Shown here: piece by piece, positions 25,223 to 33,483 of the stretch
How positions within the stretch are numbered: the first letter of the stretch is position 1
How the letters are laid out: the number at the start of each line of letters is the position of its first letter
Source: Lachnospiraceae bacterium
GTDB lineage: Bacteria > Bacillota > Clostridia > Lachnospirales > Lachnospiraceae
Reading direction: 5' to 3'
NCBI GenBank assembly: GCA_910575565.1
Contig: CAJTFL010000012.1
Span: forward strand, 1-64,000
DNA: 64,000 bases
Made by a program: the position numbers and the translations under genes
Notes under the pieces: generated by a model
Told to the model about the DNA's origin: nothing
The model's database searches: none
The model's input: only the letters and a program-made list of their open reading frames with translations

Positions 25223-25438
25223 ATCTTTCTCCCCTTTAATCCAGAAAACTACCTTTTCCCCAATTCTGGAAAAACTTTGTACAGATGTCATAAACCGACA
25301 AAAAACGATAAATTTTCTCCTTTTTCCCCTTGACAAAAGGAAGCTGGCACAGTAGTTTTTCAACGCCATCGCTTCCCCCGCGATGATAAAATTCACAAAA
25401 ATACTCACAAAATTGTCTTTGCAATTTAACAGTATTTC

Positions 25439-25467
25439 TTGTCTTTTTCAAATAAATATGCTATACT
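25439..25467 (+). promoter_or_regulatory. hpf promoter
   Basis: TTGTCT (25439-25444), a 17-base spacer and TATACT (25462-25467), 30 bases before the hpf ATG, with AAAGGAG in between. It is a good sigma-A promoter. Confidence 0.75.
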
Positions 25468-25497
25468 GGAAACATCTCAATAAAAGGAGTTGATTTT

Positions 25498-26028
25498 ATG
25501 CGTTATACTATTGTCGGAAGAAATATTGAAGTAACCCAAGGGCTAAGAGATGCCATCACAGACAAGATCGGGAAGCTGGATCGCTACTTTACGCCGGATA
25601 CCGAGGTGAATGTCACCTTAAGCGTCCAAAGGGAGCGCCAGAACATCGAAGTAACCATCCCCATTAAGGGCACGATTATCCGCGCTGAGGAATCCAGCAA
25701 CGATATGTATGTGTCCATCGACCTGGTAGAAGAGATTATTGAACGTCAGATTTTAAAATATAAGAAAAAACTGATTGACCGCAAGCAGTCTTCCCCATCC
25801 TTCTCCGATTCCTTCCTCCAGGAGGAAACCCCCATCACGGAGGAAGAGATTAAGATCGTGAAAACGAAGAAATTCGCCGTAAAGCCTATGGATCCGGAGG
25901 AAGCCTGCTTGCAGATGGAGCTTTTGGGACATAGCTTTTACGTATTCCTGAATGCGGAAAGCGAGCAGGTTTGCGTGGTTTATCGGCGGAAAGGCGGCAC
26001 TTACGGGCTGATTGAGCCGGAATTTTAG
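25498..26028 (+). CDS. hpf: Ribosome hibernation promoting factor, long form
   Basis: Binds the 30S decoding region and promotes 100S dimers in stationary phase. The 176 residues comprise the N-terminal S30AE domain (about 1-95; MRYTIVGRNIEVTQGLRDAI) and the C-terminal dimerisation domain (about 115-176; KKFAVKPMDPEEACLQMELL ending YGLIEPEF). The ATG follows AAAGGAG at suitable distance. The gene is divergent from secA. Confidence 0.96.
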   Translation: MRYTIVGRNIEVTQGLRDAITDKIGKLDRYFTPDTEVNVTLSVQRERQNIEVTIPIKGTIIRAEESSNDMYVSIDLVEEIIERQILKYKKKLIDRKQSSPSFSDSFLQEETPITEEEIKIVKTKKFAVKPMDPEEACLQMELLGHSFYVFLNAESEQVCVVYRRKGGTYGLIEPEF

Positions 26029-26108
26029 GCTTGATGGCCAGATTTTACGCGAGGGGCGGCGCTTGGCTGGCTGCTTGCGGAAATAATTTTAAACCTAAAC
26101 CTTAAATG

Positions 26109-26213
26109 CAAAGGGGCTGTCGCAAAACATTGTATTTTCACAATATATAGCAGGACTCATCAAATATCCAGCTTATATATTGTGGAAAGCCACTGTTTTT
26201 GCGACAGCCCCTC
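26109..26213. repeat. MITE-like palindromic element after hpf
   Basis: GGGGCTGTCGCAAAACA at the left end is the inverse of TGTTTTTGCGACAGCCCC at the right, with inner complementary segments CACAATATATA and TATATATTGTGG. The whole 105-bp unit folds into one long hairpin. It has no coding potential. The ends resemble transposon inverted repeats of the GGGGCTGTCGCAAA type. It could also terminate hpf transcription, but there is no T-run. Confidence 0.7.
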
Positions 26214-26305
26214 CTTCTGCAATACGGCTATCCGCCACAGGGATAGCCCTCACTTTGCAGCTTTTCAATCTCTTTTAAACGTTCTGCGCCAAAAACGCTA
26301 CTGAC

Positions 26306-26380
26306 GCAAACCGATATTTTGCAAATTGGTTGCTGGCAAAATAATCGTTCGCGAAATAATTGTTCACAAAAATAAACATT
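26306..26380. repeat. 15-bp tandem repeat, five units
   Basis: The unit GCAAA[A/T]..AT..TT(C/G) starts at 26306, 26321, 26336, 26351 and 26366. The minus strand could read through it as a five-residue repeat (NDYFA, SNQFA, KYRFA), but no supported gene contains it. The remainder of 26214-26541 shows nothing else. Confidence 0.65.
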
Positions 26381-26541
26381 AACACTTCCTTAGCAACGCC
26401 TCTGCTTCTTGCAAACCTCCATTCCTTAATGATATAATTTTTCCAGATACTGCCGGAAACCAAACCTGTTCCAGCCGCCCATCTGCGAATATCTTTTCCG
26501 CTGCGGCCGGGACAGGCTCCCTTCCGCAAACGGAGGATGCC

Positions 26542-28002
26542 ATGAAACAGAAATCTTATACCAACAGCCAAATCATCAACGGAACCGCCTTCGGCTTTTC
26601 CGCCGCCTTCCTGATCTCGGCCTGGATCGCCGCCATCTATACCGGGGAATGGGGAAGCGTATTTTCCAACTGGTATCACATTATGATCTCCCCCTGCCCC
26701 CTGGTAACGGATTATTTCGCCCTGGGCGGCTTATCTGGCGCCATGCTAAACGCCGGAGCCTGCGGGATGGCCTGCTTCCTCTTTATGATTTTGCTGAAAG
26801 GGGATTCCCATCCTAATACCTTAGCCGGTTACTTCCTGGTGGTGGCCCACTGCTTCTACGGCCTTAATTTCTTTAATATGTGGCCCTGCTTTTTCGCGCC
26901 CTTCCTTTACTTTCGCTGGAAAAAACTGGATTACAAGCAGAACCTGCAGGTCTGTATGTTTGCCACCTCTTTCGCCCCTTTCGTCAGCGAATTCCTGTTC
27001 CGCTACACCCAAAGGGGAAGCTATATGTTCGGCCGCTTGAACTTAACCCTGCCCGGCGTGCTGCTGACCGTCTTTTTCAGCCTTCTGCTGGGCTTTGTGG
27101 TTCCCGCTATTCTTCCCGGCGCACAGGCCTGGCACAAGGGCTACAACCTGTACAACGGCGGCCTGGCCTTTGGCATGTTCGGCTTTTTCGTCTATAATTT
27201 TATGTACAAAACCATGGGGATTCTGTCCATGGGGCCGATTTTCCACAACAATGAGATCTACAACCGGTTCCACCACTCCTACCGGCTGTACGCCAACTGC
27301 TTTTTCCTGTCCGTCTTCCTGCTCTGCCTTCTCGCCGGATTTTTGCTGAATGAAAAAAGCTTTAAGGGCTATAAGCTTTTGCTGAAGGACACCGGCCACG
27401 GCAGCAATTTCGCGGAAAAATACGGGATGCCGGTATGCCTGATCAATATCGGCGTTTACGGCCTTCTTTTCCTGGCCTACTTAAATATCGTGATCCACTT
27501 CACCCAGGGCGCCGGGTTCACCGGGCCTACCGTCGGAGTCGCCCTGGCCGCCTTAACCTTTACCGCCATGGGGCAGCACCCGAAAAATGTCTGGCCCATT
27601 ATCATCGGATACCAGATCTTATACCTGGTAACTTCCTTCTTCTGCCACGTAAACGGCAGGGTCATCACCTGGTCCATTACCACCCAGGGATACATAAACG
27701 GCGTGGCCTTCGCCACCGGCCTTTGCCCCATCGTAGGGCGCTACGGCATCCGGGCAGGCTTTGCGGCAGGCTTCCTCTGCGCCTCCATGTGCACCGCCAC
27801 CAGCGCCCTCCACGGCGGGTATGTGCTGTACAACGGAGGCTTTACCGCCGGTATCACCGCACTGATCCTGCTGCCCATTTTAGAGCACTACATCCCCAGG
27901 ACCAGGGACGAGATAAAATCCCAGCCCTTTACCATGCAGGGGATGATTACTTTGGTGGAGAATATTTCCTCTGTTTCTAAAAATGACGAGCGGGAACATT
28001 AA
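26542..28002 (+). CDS. DUF1576 family integral membrane protein
   Basis: A 486-residue protein with about 12 hydrophobic segments spread over its length and short loops rich in Gly and aromatic residues (YNLYNGGLAFGMFGFFVYNF; LHGGYVLYNGGFTAGI). This duplicated YNGG motif suggests an internal repeat of two halves. The family has no assigned function; it is presumably a transporter or channel. AAACGGAGG precedes the ATG. It stands alone on the plus strand between hpf and a convergent hydrolase gene. Confidence 0.85.
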   Translation: MKQKSYTNSQIINGTAFGFSAAFLISAWIAAIYTGEWGSVFSNWYHIMISPCPLVTDYFALGGLSGAMLNAGACGMACFLFMILLKGDSHPNTLAGYFLVVAHCFYGLNFFNMWPCFFAPFLYFRWKKLDYKQNLQVCMFATSFAPFVSEFLFRYTQRGSYMFGRLNLTLPGVLLTVFFSLLLGFVVPAILPGAQAWHKGYNLYNGGLAFGMFGFFVYNFMYKTMGILSMGPIFHNNEIYNRFHHSYRLYANCFFLSVFLLCLLAGFLLNEKSFKGYKLLLKDTGHGSNFAEKYGMPVCLINIGVYGLLFLAYLNIVIHFTQGAGFTGPTVGVALAALTFTAMGQHPKNVWPIIIGYQILYLVTSFFCHVNGRVITWSITTQGYINGVAFATGLCPIVGRYGIRAGFAAGFLCASMCTATSALHGGYVLYNGGFTAGITALILLPILEHYIPRTRDEIKSQPFTMQGMITLVENISSVSKNDEREH

Positions 28003-28045
28003 TGGGCAAAGCGCTGCTTCGATTGTATCTGGCAGCAGAGAAGGC

Positions 28046-29608
28046 CTACTGCAAAAACGTCACCGCTTTACAAGGCGTCCGGTAATTAGACGGGCTGATG
28101 ATAATCCCGGTCTTGGCGCTGGCCGCATGGATTACCTGGCCTCCGCCAATATAGATCGCCACATGATTGATGGTATTCCCGCTGGCATAAAACAGCAGAT
28201 CCCCCGGCTGAACCGCCTCAATGGCGATAGGTCGTCCATTTGCCGCCTGCTCCCTGGAATTCCGCCCTGTCTGGATCCCGAAATGCTCATAGATCCGCAT
28301 CACAAAGCCGGAGCAGTCCGTCCCTTCCGTCAGGCTGCTTCCTCCGTACACGTAAGGATTCCCCAAAAACTGCTTGGCATAAGCCACCAGCGCCGTCCGG
28401 GTCGCCGAGATTACCGCCGAAGATGCATTGCCCCCGGGCCCGTAGGTAACGCCGCCTGCCCCCTGCGGGCTGGAAGCCTGTCCCTGTGTGCCCGCTCCCG
28501 AAGGATCCGCCACATTTCCAAAGCCGCCAGGGTTCCCGGAATTATCCCCGCTTGCCGGGCTTACCCCATTGCTCCCTCCGCCGGAAGATACCGGCCCCAA
28601 GGCGGGAGCCGAAACCCTTGGATCATTTCCCTGCCCCAGGGGATTAGCCGCAATAATCGGCATGCCATCCTGGGACTGTGTGTTTCCTGATGAACCATTT
28701 TTGCCGGATGAGCTGCCTTCAAATATGCTTCCGCCTGACCAGACCCCGCCAGAGGCGCTGCCTCCCGATGCCCCCTCCGAAGACGCCCCAGGATTCCCGT
28801 TTTGCAGCTGTAAGCCCCCGGGATTTCCTCCTTGCTGGGAGGCATGGTTAACCGCACCGCTTTGAGCCTCCACCATCCGGATTTCTTCCAGGTTTTGAAT
28901 CGCTGCCGCCGCTTCCGCCTTCCGCTTCGCTTCTTCCGCCAGCTTTGCCGCCTCCTCCTCCAGGGAAACCGCCTGTTTAAACGCAATCCTGGTCTTTATG
29001 TAATCCATGGAGACGTAGCCGGTCAAGTCCTCATCCACGGAAAGATGGGCAAAATGATTGCTCTCTCCCAACACCACGTACTCCGCCCCCTGGGGCAGGG
29101 TAGTCAGGATCGCCGAAGACAGGCTGGGCTGCTCCCTAAGGCGCAGGGAAGCCGTATCCACCGTGGCATACTGCACCCCGATTTCCTTTGCAATGGCTTC
29201 CGCCTGCGCCCCGGTGATAAAGTACTGGGCTTTAATGTAGCCGTTTACGCTGCCAGACTGAATCTGATACCATACGCCTCCTTCCCCCTGCACGGACTGA
29301 AGGATGGTTGCAGCGCAATTATTGTAAATTTTTCCCACTATCGTCCCGGAGGTAGTGGGTGCGCTGCGGATATTCACATAATCCGACACCTGGGAAATGG
29401 CAATATTCTGGTAATCCTCCGGAGCCGCCACAAATCGGGGGGCGTTCCGGCTGACCGTTAATTCGCCATAACTGAGGGGAGCCTTAGCTCCTGCCAGATT
29501 TTCCCCTTCCCCTCTGCCTGCTTCCTCCTGATTCCCCAAAGCCAAGGCGCAGGCCGCAAGCAATCCGCCCAGGAAGGAAACGGCTTTCCTGCGCTGTTTT
29601 CTCTTCAT
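28046..29608 (-). CDS. Secreted NlpC/P60 peptidoglycan hydrolase with SH3 domains
   Basis: A 520-residue exported cell-wall hydrolase. Signal segment about 1-25. Two bacterial SH3 domains follow (YVNIRSAPTTSGTIVGKIYN near 77-96; LRLREQPSLSSAILTTLPQG near 155-174), then a charged coiled coil (about 217-245, EEEAAKLAEEAKRKAEAAAA). A long Gly/Ser/Asn-rich linker runs to about 395. The C-terminal NlpC/P60 domain has its catalytic Cys in GTDCSGFVM, His in INHVAIYIGG and a third polar residue at VIHAAS. It should cut stem peptides. It lies 21 bases downstream of trxB on the same strand. Confidence 0.93.
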   Translation of the reverse strand: MKRKQRRKAVSFLGGLLAACALALGNQEEAGRGEGENLAGAKAPLSYGELTVSRNAPRFVAAPEDYQNIAISQVSDYVNIRSAPTTSGTIVGKIYNNCAATILQSVQGEGGVWYQIQSGSVNGYIKAQYFITGAQAEAIAKEIGVQYATVDTASLRLREQPSLSSAILTTLPQGAEYVVLGESNHFAHLSVDEDLTGYVSMDYIKTRIAFKQAVSLEEEAAKLAEEAKRKAEAAAAIQNLEEIRMVEAQSGAVNHASQQGGNPGGLQLQNGNPGASSEGASGGSASGGVWSGGSIFEGSSSGKNGSSGNTQSQDGMPIIAANPLGQGNDPRVSAPALGPVSSGGGSNGVSPASGDNSGNPGGFGNVADPSGAGTQGQASSPQGAGGVTYGPGGNASSAVISATRTALVAYAKQFLGNPYVYGGSSLTEGTDCSGFVMRIYEHFGIQTGRNSREQAANGRPIAIEAVQPGDLLFYASGNTINHVAIYIGGGQVIHAASAKTGIIISPSNYRTPCKAVTFLQ

Positions 29609-29629
29609 CCGTTACGCCCCTTTCCCTCA

Positions 29630-30571
29630 TTAACCGGTAAACCGGGATACATACCGTTCCGCATTGGTTGCCGCCACAGCCCCGTCTGCTGCTGCCGTAA
29701 CTACCTGGCGCAGCGGTTTGGTGCGCACATCCCCTGCCGCAAAAATCCCCGGCACAGATGCAGCGCAGTCTTCGCCTGCCCGGATATACCCCTGCTCCGT
29801 CTCCAGAAGCCCCTCAAAGGCCTGGCTGTTCGGCGTAATGCCCACCGCCACAAATACTCCCTGGACTTCCAGCTGCCATACCTGCCCCGTTTTCACCTGC
29901 TTAAGGCGCAGGGCGCTTACCTTGTCTTCCCCCTCAACCTCTTCCGCCACCGTATCCCAAATCACTTCGATATTTTCCTTGGAAAACAGCAGCTCCTGAA
30001 GGCTTTTCGCCCCTCGCAGCTCATCCCTGCGGTGGATTAGGTACACTTTCCCGCAAAGCCCGGAAAGGTAAACGGCATCCTCTAAGGCCACGTCGCCGCC
30101 GCCAATGACAGCAACGGACTTATTCCGGAAAAACGCCCCGTCACAGGTGGCACAGTAGGACACTCCCTTTCCGGAAAATTTTTCCTCCCCCGGGATCCCC
30201 AGCTTCCGGTGGGTCGCCCCGGAGGCGATAATCACCGTTTTTGTCCGGTAGGCCTCCTTTTCCCCCATAACCAGCTTCCAGCGTTTTTCCGGTTCCCCTC
30301 CATCTTCCAGGCGGATTTCCGAAACCGTATCCTCCAGGAACACCGCCCCAAGCTTATCCGCGTGCTCCCTAAACTTCATCCCCAGCTCAAAGCCGCCAAT
30401 CCCCATCAGCCCCGGGTAATTGTCCACATCCGTGGTATTTAAAATCTGTCCTCCGCTCATCATTTCCTTCTCGATGACCACCGTATCCAGCCTGGCGCGC
30501 TTTGCGTAAATCGCCGCCGCAAGCCCCGCCGGGCCGGAGCCGATAATCACTAAATCATACCGTTTCTCCAT
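29630..30571 (-). CDS. trxB: Thioredoxin reductase
   Basis: An FAD/NADPH flavoenzyme that reduces thioredoxin. The start at 30571 (MEKRYDLVIIGSGPAG) follows AAGGAGA; the longer frame to 30613 lacks a site. The FAD motif GSGPAG is at 11-16, the redox CATC at 140-143, the NADPH motif GGGDVALEDA and the C-terminal FAD motif GIFAAGDVR are all present. The 313 residues are normal length. Confidence 0.96.
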   Translation of the reverse strand: MEKRYDLVIIGSGPAGLAAAIYAKRARLDTVVIEKEMMSGGQILNTTDVDNYPGLMGIGGFELGMKFREHADKLGAVFLEDTVSEIRLEDGGEPEKRWKLVMGEKEAYRTKTVIIASGATHRKLGIPGEEKFSGKGVSYCATCDGAFFRNKSVAVIGGGDVALEDAVYLSGLCGKVYLIHRRDELRGAKSLQELLFSKENIEVIWDTVAEEVEGEDKVSALRLKQVKTGQVWQLEVQGVFVAVGITPNSQAFEGLLETEQGYIRAGEDCAASVPGIFAAGDVRTKPLRQVVTAAADGAVAATNAERYVSRFTG

Positions 30572-30613
30572 AATGCTTCTCCTTGCTTTGCTTTTATCAT
30601 CCCAGAAAATCAT

Positions 30614-30951
30614 CTCATATATCTCATATAAGCTTTAGTATATCATACATTAACCAACTTATCCTGTCTTATTTCTTACGATTCTGTGACGCATAAGCGA
30701 TAAAAACAATCTCACAGGCAGAGCATTTTTCAATATCCAATCCTTTGATTCTTAATTTTTATTTTGCTCATAAACGGGTGCTCCTTTCTTACCCTGCTAT
30801 GTATCATATCACCACTTTCCACCGATTGACAGAGCCAAATGCCTCAATGCAGCATTGCAGAAATTCCACCGTCATGCTATGATACCAAAGTCAGCAGCAA
30901 TAAAGGCTGCAAAACGAAAATACCGCCCATAAACCAAAGGAGGCCGTGCTA
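30614..30951. other. Intergenic region between trxB and the SDR gene
   Basis: Divergent gap of about 340 bases, A+T-rich. A partial GATACCAAAGTCA near 30880 resembles one half of the GGTCAAAAGG palindrome, but no second half is present. No strong promoter pair was identified. Confidence 0.35.
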
Positions 30952-31692
30952 ATGAAACCCTCACCCAAAAAGACCATCCTGATTACCGGGGCATCCCGGG
31001 GAATCGGAAAGGAAATCGCCTTAGCCTTTGCCAGACATGGCTGGCAGATCGTAATCACCTGCGTAAACCGTTTGGAAATGCTCAACCAAGTCCGTGATGA
31101 AATCCTGGCTCTTGGCAGCCCCTGCCTGGCCTGCGTCTGCGACATGGGAAGCTGGGAGGACTGCAAGGCTCTTTTTGCCCGGATAGACGAAACTTTCGGC
31201 TCCCTTCACGCCCTGGTAAACAACGCCGGAATTTCCCGGATCGGCTTAATCCAGGACATCTCCCCGGAGGACTGGGCGCTGATGCTTCAGACAAACTTAA
31301 CCTCCGTCTTCTACTGCTGCAAGCTTGCCCTGCCGGGAATGCTCCGCCGCCGCCAGGGCGCCATCGTGAATATTTCCTCCGTCTGGGGGATCTGCGGCGC
31401 TTCCTGTGAGACCTCCTATTCTGCCGCCAAAGGCGGGGTAAACGCCTTTACCAAGGCTCTGGCCAAAGAGCTGGCTCCCAGCAATATCCAGGTAAATGCC
31501 GTGGCCTGCGGAGCTATCGACACGGAAATGAACCAGTGGATGGATGAGGAGGAAAAAAGAGCCCTGCTGGAAGAAATCCCAGCAGGGCGCATGGGCCGGC
31601 CTTCGGAAGCCGCCCATTTGGTTTATCAGTTAATCACCGGAAACACCTACCTCACCGGACAGGTGATTTCCTTAGACGGAGGATGGCTCTAA
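30952..31692 (+). CDS. Short-chain dehydrogenase/reductase, FabG-like
   Basis: A 246-residue NAD(P)-dependent oxidoreductase. The start at 30952 follows AAAGGAGG at 8 bases. The cofactor motif TGASRGIG is at 12-19, NNAG at 90-93, the catalytic Ser near 143 and the YSAAK pair at Y156/K160. It is like 3-oxoacyl-ACP reductase, but no fatty-acid genes are nearby, so the substrate is open. Confidence 0.9.
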   Translation: MKPSPKKTILITGASRGIGKEIALAFARHGWQIVITCVNRLEMLNQVRDEILALGSPCLACVCDMGSWEDCKALFARIDETFGSLHALVNNAGISRIGLIQDISPEDWALMLQTNLTSVFYCCKLALPGMLRRRQGAIVNISSVWGICGASCETSYSAAKGGVNAFTKALAKELAPSNIQVNAVACGAIDTEMNQWMDEEEKRALLEEIPAGRMGRPSEAAHLVYQLITGNTYLTGQVISLDGGWL

Positions 31693-31739
31693 TCGTAGTG
31701 CACTGTCTCGATTTCATTTCGCAAAAGGACACAATTCCC

Positions 31740-33086
31740 TTACGAAACCACCCGTTTCCTGCTCCACCTCCCAGTCATATACCAAGAAAAGGAGAGCAGG
31801 AAATTCACCGTCCAGCCTATGGGAACGGCATACCACACCGCCTGGACGCCCCACAGGGGCGCATAGTTTTTCGCCACCGCCACCCGGATGTAAAGGTTTG
31901 CCAAATTCGCCAGCGTATACACAATCACATCGCCGGAGCCTTTAAGCACCCCATCCGTCGCCGCCTTAAAGCCAATCATCACAAAAAACCAGCTGATAAA
32001 GGCCAAATAGGCATTCCCGGTGGCAAAGGCCTGGACGCTTGAAGGATTGATAAATGCCGAAATGATTTGATTATGAAACAAATTTAAGGACAGGCAGATG
32101 ATCGCGCCAAACCCGGCTATCATCATAAAGGCACTTTTTAACCCCTGGCGCACCCTCTCCGGCTGCCTGGCTCCCAGGTTCTGGGCGGTAAAAGTAGCGG
32201 CTGCATTGCCTGTGGCAATCATGGGAACGATGCAGATGGATTCTACCCGGCTTCCCGCCGCGTATCCCGCCATCACAAAAGTGCCAAAGCCGTTTACTAC
32301 CGACTGGACTAGCAGCATCCCGATGCTGACGATAGACTGCTGGACGATGGAGGGGATGGCAAAGCAGGTTCCCTTAAGCAGCATGATTGGGGCAAAAATT
32401 TTTGCCTCCCCATTTTCCGCCTTCGGATACCGGCCAAGCTCTTTTAGCAAAACGAAAAAAGAGAGCACTGCCGAAACCCCCTGGGCAATCACTGTGGCAA
32501 TCGCCACCCCGGCTATCCCAAACCCCAGCCCGCGCACCATCCATACGTCCAAGACCACATTTAACACCGAGGAAAAAATCAGGAAATACAACGGAATCCT
32601 GGACTTTCCCAAGGCGTTAAAGGTGGCCGAAAGCACATTATACATAAACAAAAAGGGCAGGCCCATAAAGTAAATCTGCAAATACAGCATCGCATCGCCA
32701 AACACATCTTCCGGGGTGTTTAACGCCCTCATCAGAGATGGGTTAAAAAACGTGCCGAACGCGGCCAGGCATACGCTGATCACAAGGAAGCTAATCAGCG
32801 CCGTATAGGCCGAGGTGCGCATCTTCCCATAGTCCTCCGCCCCCAGATACTGGCTGGTCAGGACGGAAGCGCCTATGCCTCCTCCTATGGCGATCATAAT
32901 AAATACATTGGTAAACGAATAGGAAGCTCCCACCGCCGCCAGCGCTTCCGCGCCCAGATAGCGGCCCACGATAATGGAATCCACCATATTATAAAACTGT
33001 TGGAATAAATTCCCAACAATCATGGGAAGAGCGAAGAAAAACAAGGTTTTCCCCGGCCTTCCCGTAAGCATTTGATTCTGTTCCAT
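31740..33086 (-). CDS. MATE-family multidrug/sodium antiporter
   Basis: A 448-residue membrane protein with about 12 segments in two homologous halves. The start MEQNQMLTGRPGKTLFFFAL and the motifs MVDSIIVGRYLGAEALAAVGAS and NVLSATFNALGKSRIPLY are typical of the DinF/NorM-like MATE group. Members export drugs or other organic cations in exchange for Na+ or H+. It is convergent with the SDR gene; substrate unknown. Confidence 0.92.
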   Translation of the reverse strand: MEQNQMLTGRPGKTLFFFALPMIVGNLFQQFYNMVDSIIVGRYLGAEALAAVGASYSFTNVFIMIAIGGGIGASVLTSQYLGAEDYGKMRTSAYTALISFLVISVCLAAFGTFFNPSLMRALNTPEDVFGDAMLYLQIYFMGLPFLFMYNVLSATFNALGKSRIPLYFLIFSSVLNVVLDVWMVRGLGFGIAGVAIATVIAQGVSAVLSFFVLLKELGRYPKAENGEAKIFAPIMLLKGTCFAIPSIVQQSIVSIGMLLVQSVVNGFGTFVMAGYAAGSRVESICIVPMIATGNAAATFTAQNLGARQPERVRQGLKSAFMMIAGFGAIICLSLNLFHNQIISAFINPSSVQAFATGNAYLAFISWFFVMIGFKAATDGVLKGSGDVIVYTLANLANLYIRVAVAKNYAPLWGVQAVWYAVPIGWTVNFLLSFSWYMTGRWSRKRVVS

Positions 33087-33186
33087 CCCAGCCTGCCTCC
33101 TTTCTCCGAAAATAAATACTTAACCCCATCCCTCTGCGCCTCATTTTGCAGAATCATTTTTCCCGGCATACGAAACGGCAGGCATC

Positions 33187-33462
33187 CTATTCATATCCCG
33201 GAACCAGCTGGATGGTCATCGTTAAATACTTAGCCACTTCCCCTTCTTTCAGCTCCAAATCATCACGATGGGTCACTTCGGGAAGATCATTTTCTTCCTC
33301 CATCTCCACCAAAATCCAGTCGGTGGCCGCCGCCCTGGCCTGATCCGCCGCGTCTTCCAGCTCCAAGCCTTCCGCCTTACAGCCCTCCAGATCCGGAAAA
33401 TACGCCTGATAGCCGCTCCCATCGGCCTTTTTTGAAAAAATCGCCGGATATACAATCTTCAT
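33187..33462 (-). CDS. HicB-like protein, no HicA partner seen
   Basis: A 91-residue protein with the partial RNase H fold of HicB (MKIVYPAIFSKKADGSGYQA, FPDLEGCKAEGLELEDAADQ). It lacks the C-terminal DNA-binding domain of full antitoxins. No HicA toxin lies on either side. It starts 21 bases after the stop of the GTPase-NYN gene on the same strand, with AGGAGG before the ATG, so the two may share a transcript. Confidence 0.85.
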   Translation of the reverse strand: MKIVYPAIFSKKADGSGYQAYFPDLEGCKAEGLELEDAADQARAAATDWILVEMEEENDLPEVTHRDDLELKEGEVAKYLTMTIQLVPGYE

Positions 33463-33483
33463 TTTAAACCTCCTTCTGCTATC

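Noticed and set aside
26275-26679. 134-residue minus-strand frame
   Set aside because: It runs antisense into the DUF1576 gene, and its only pattern comes from the 15-bp repeat.
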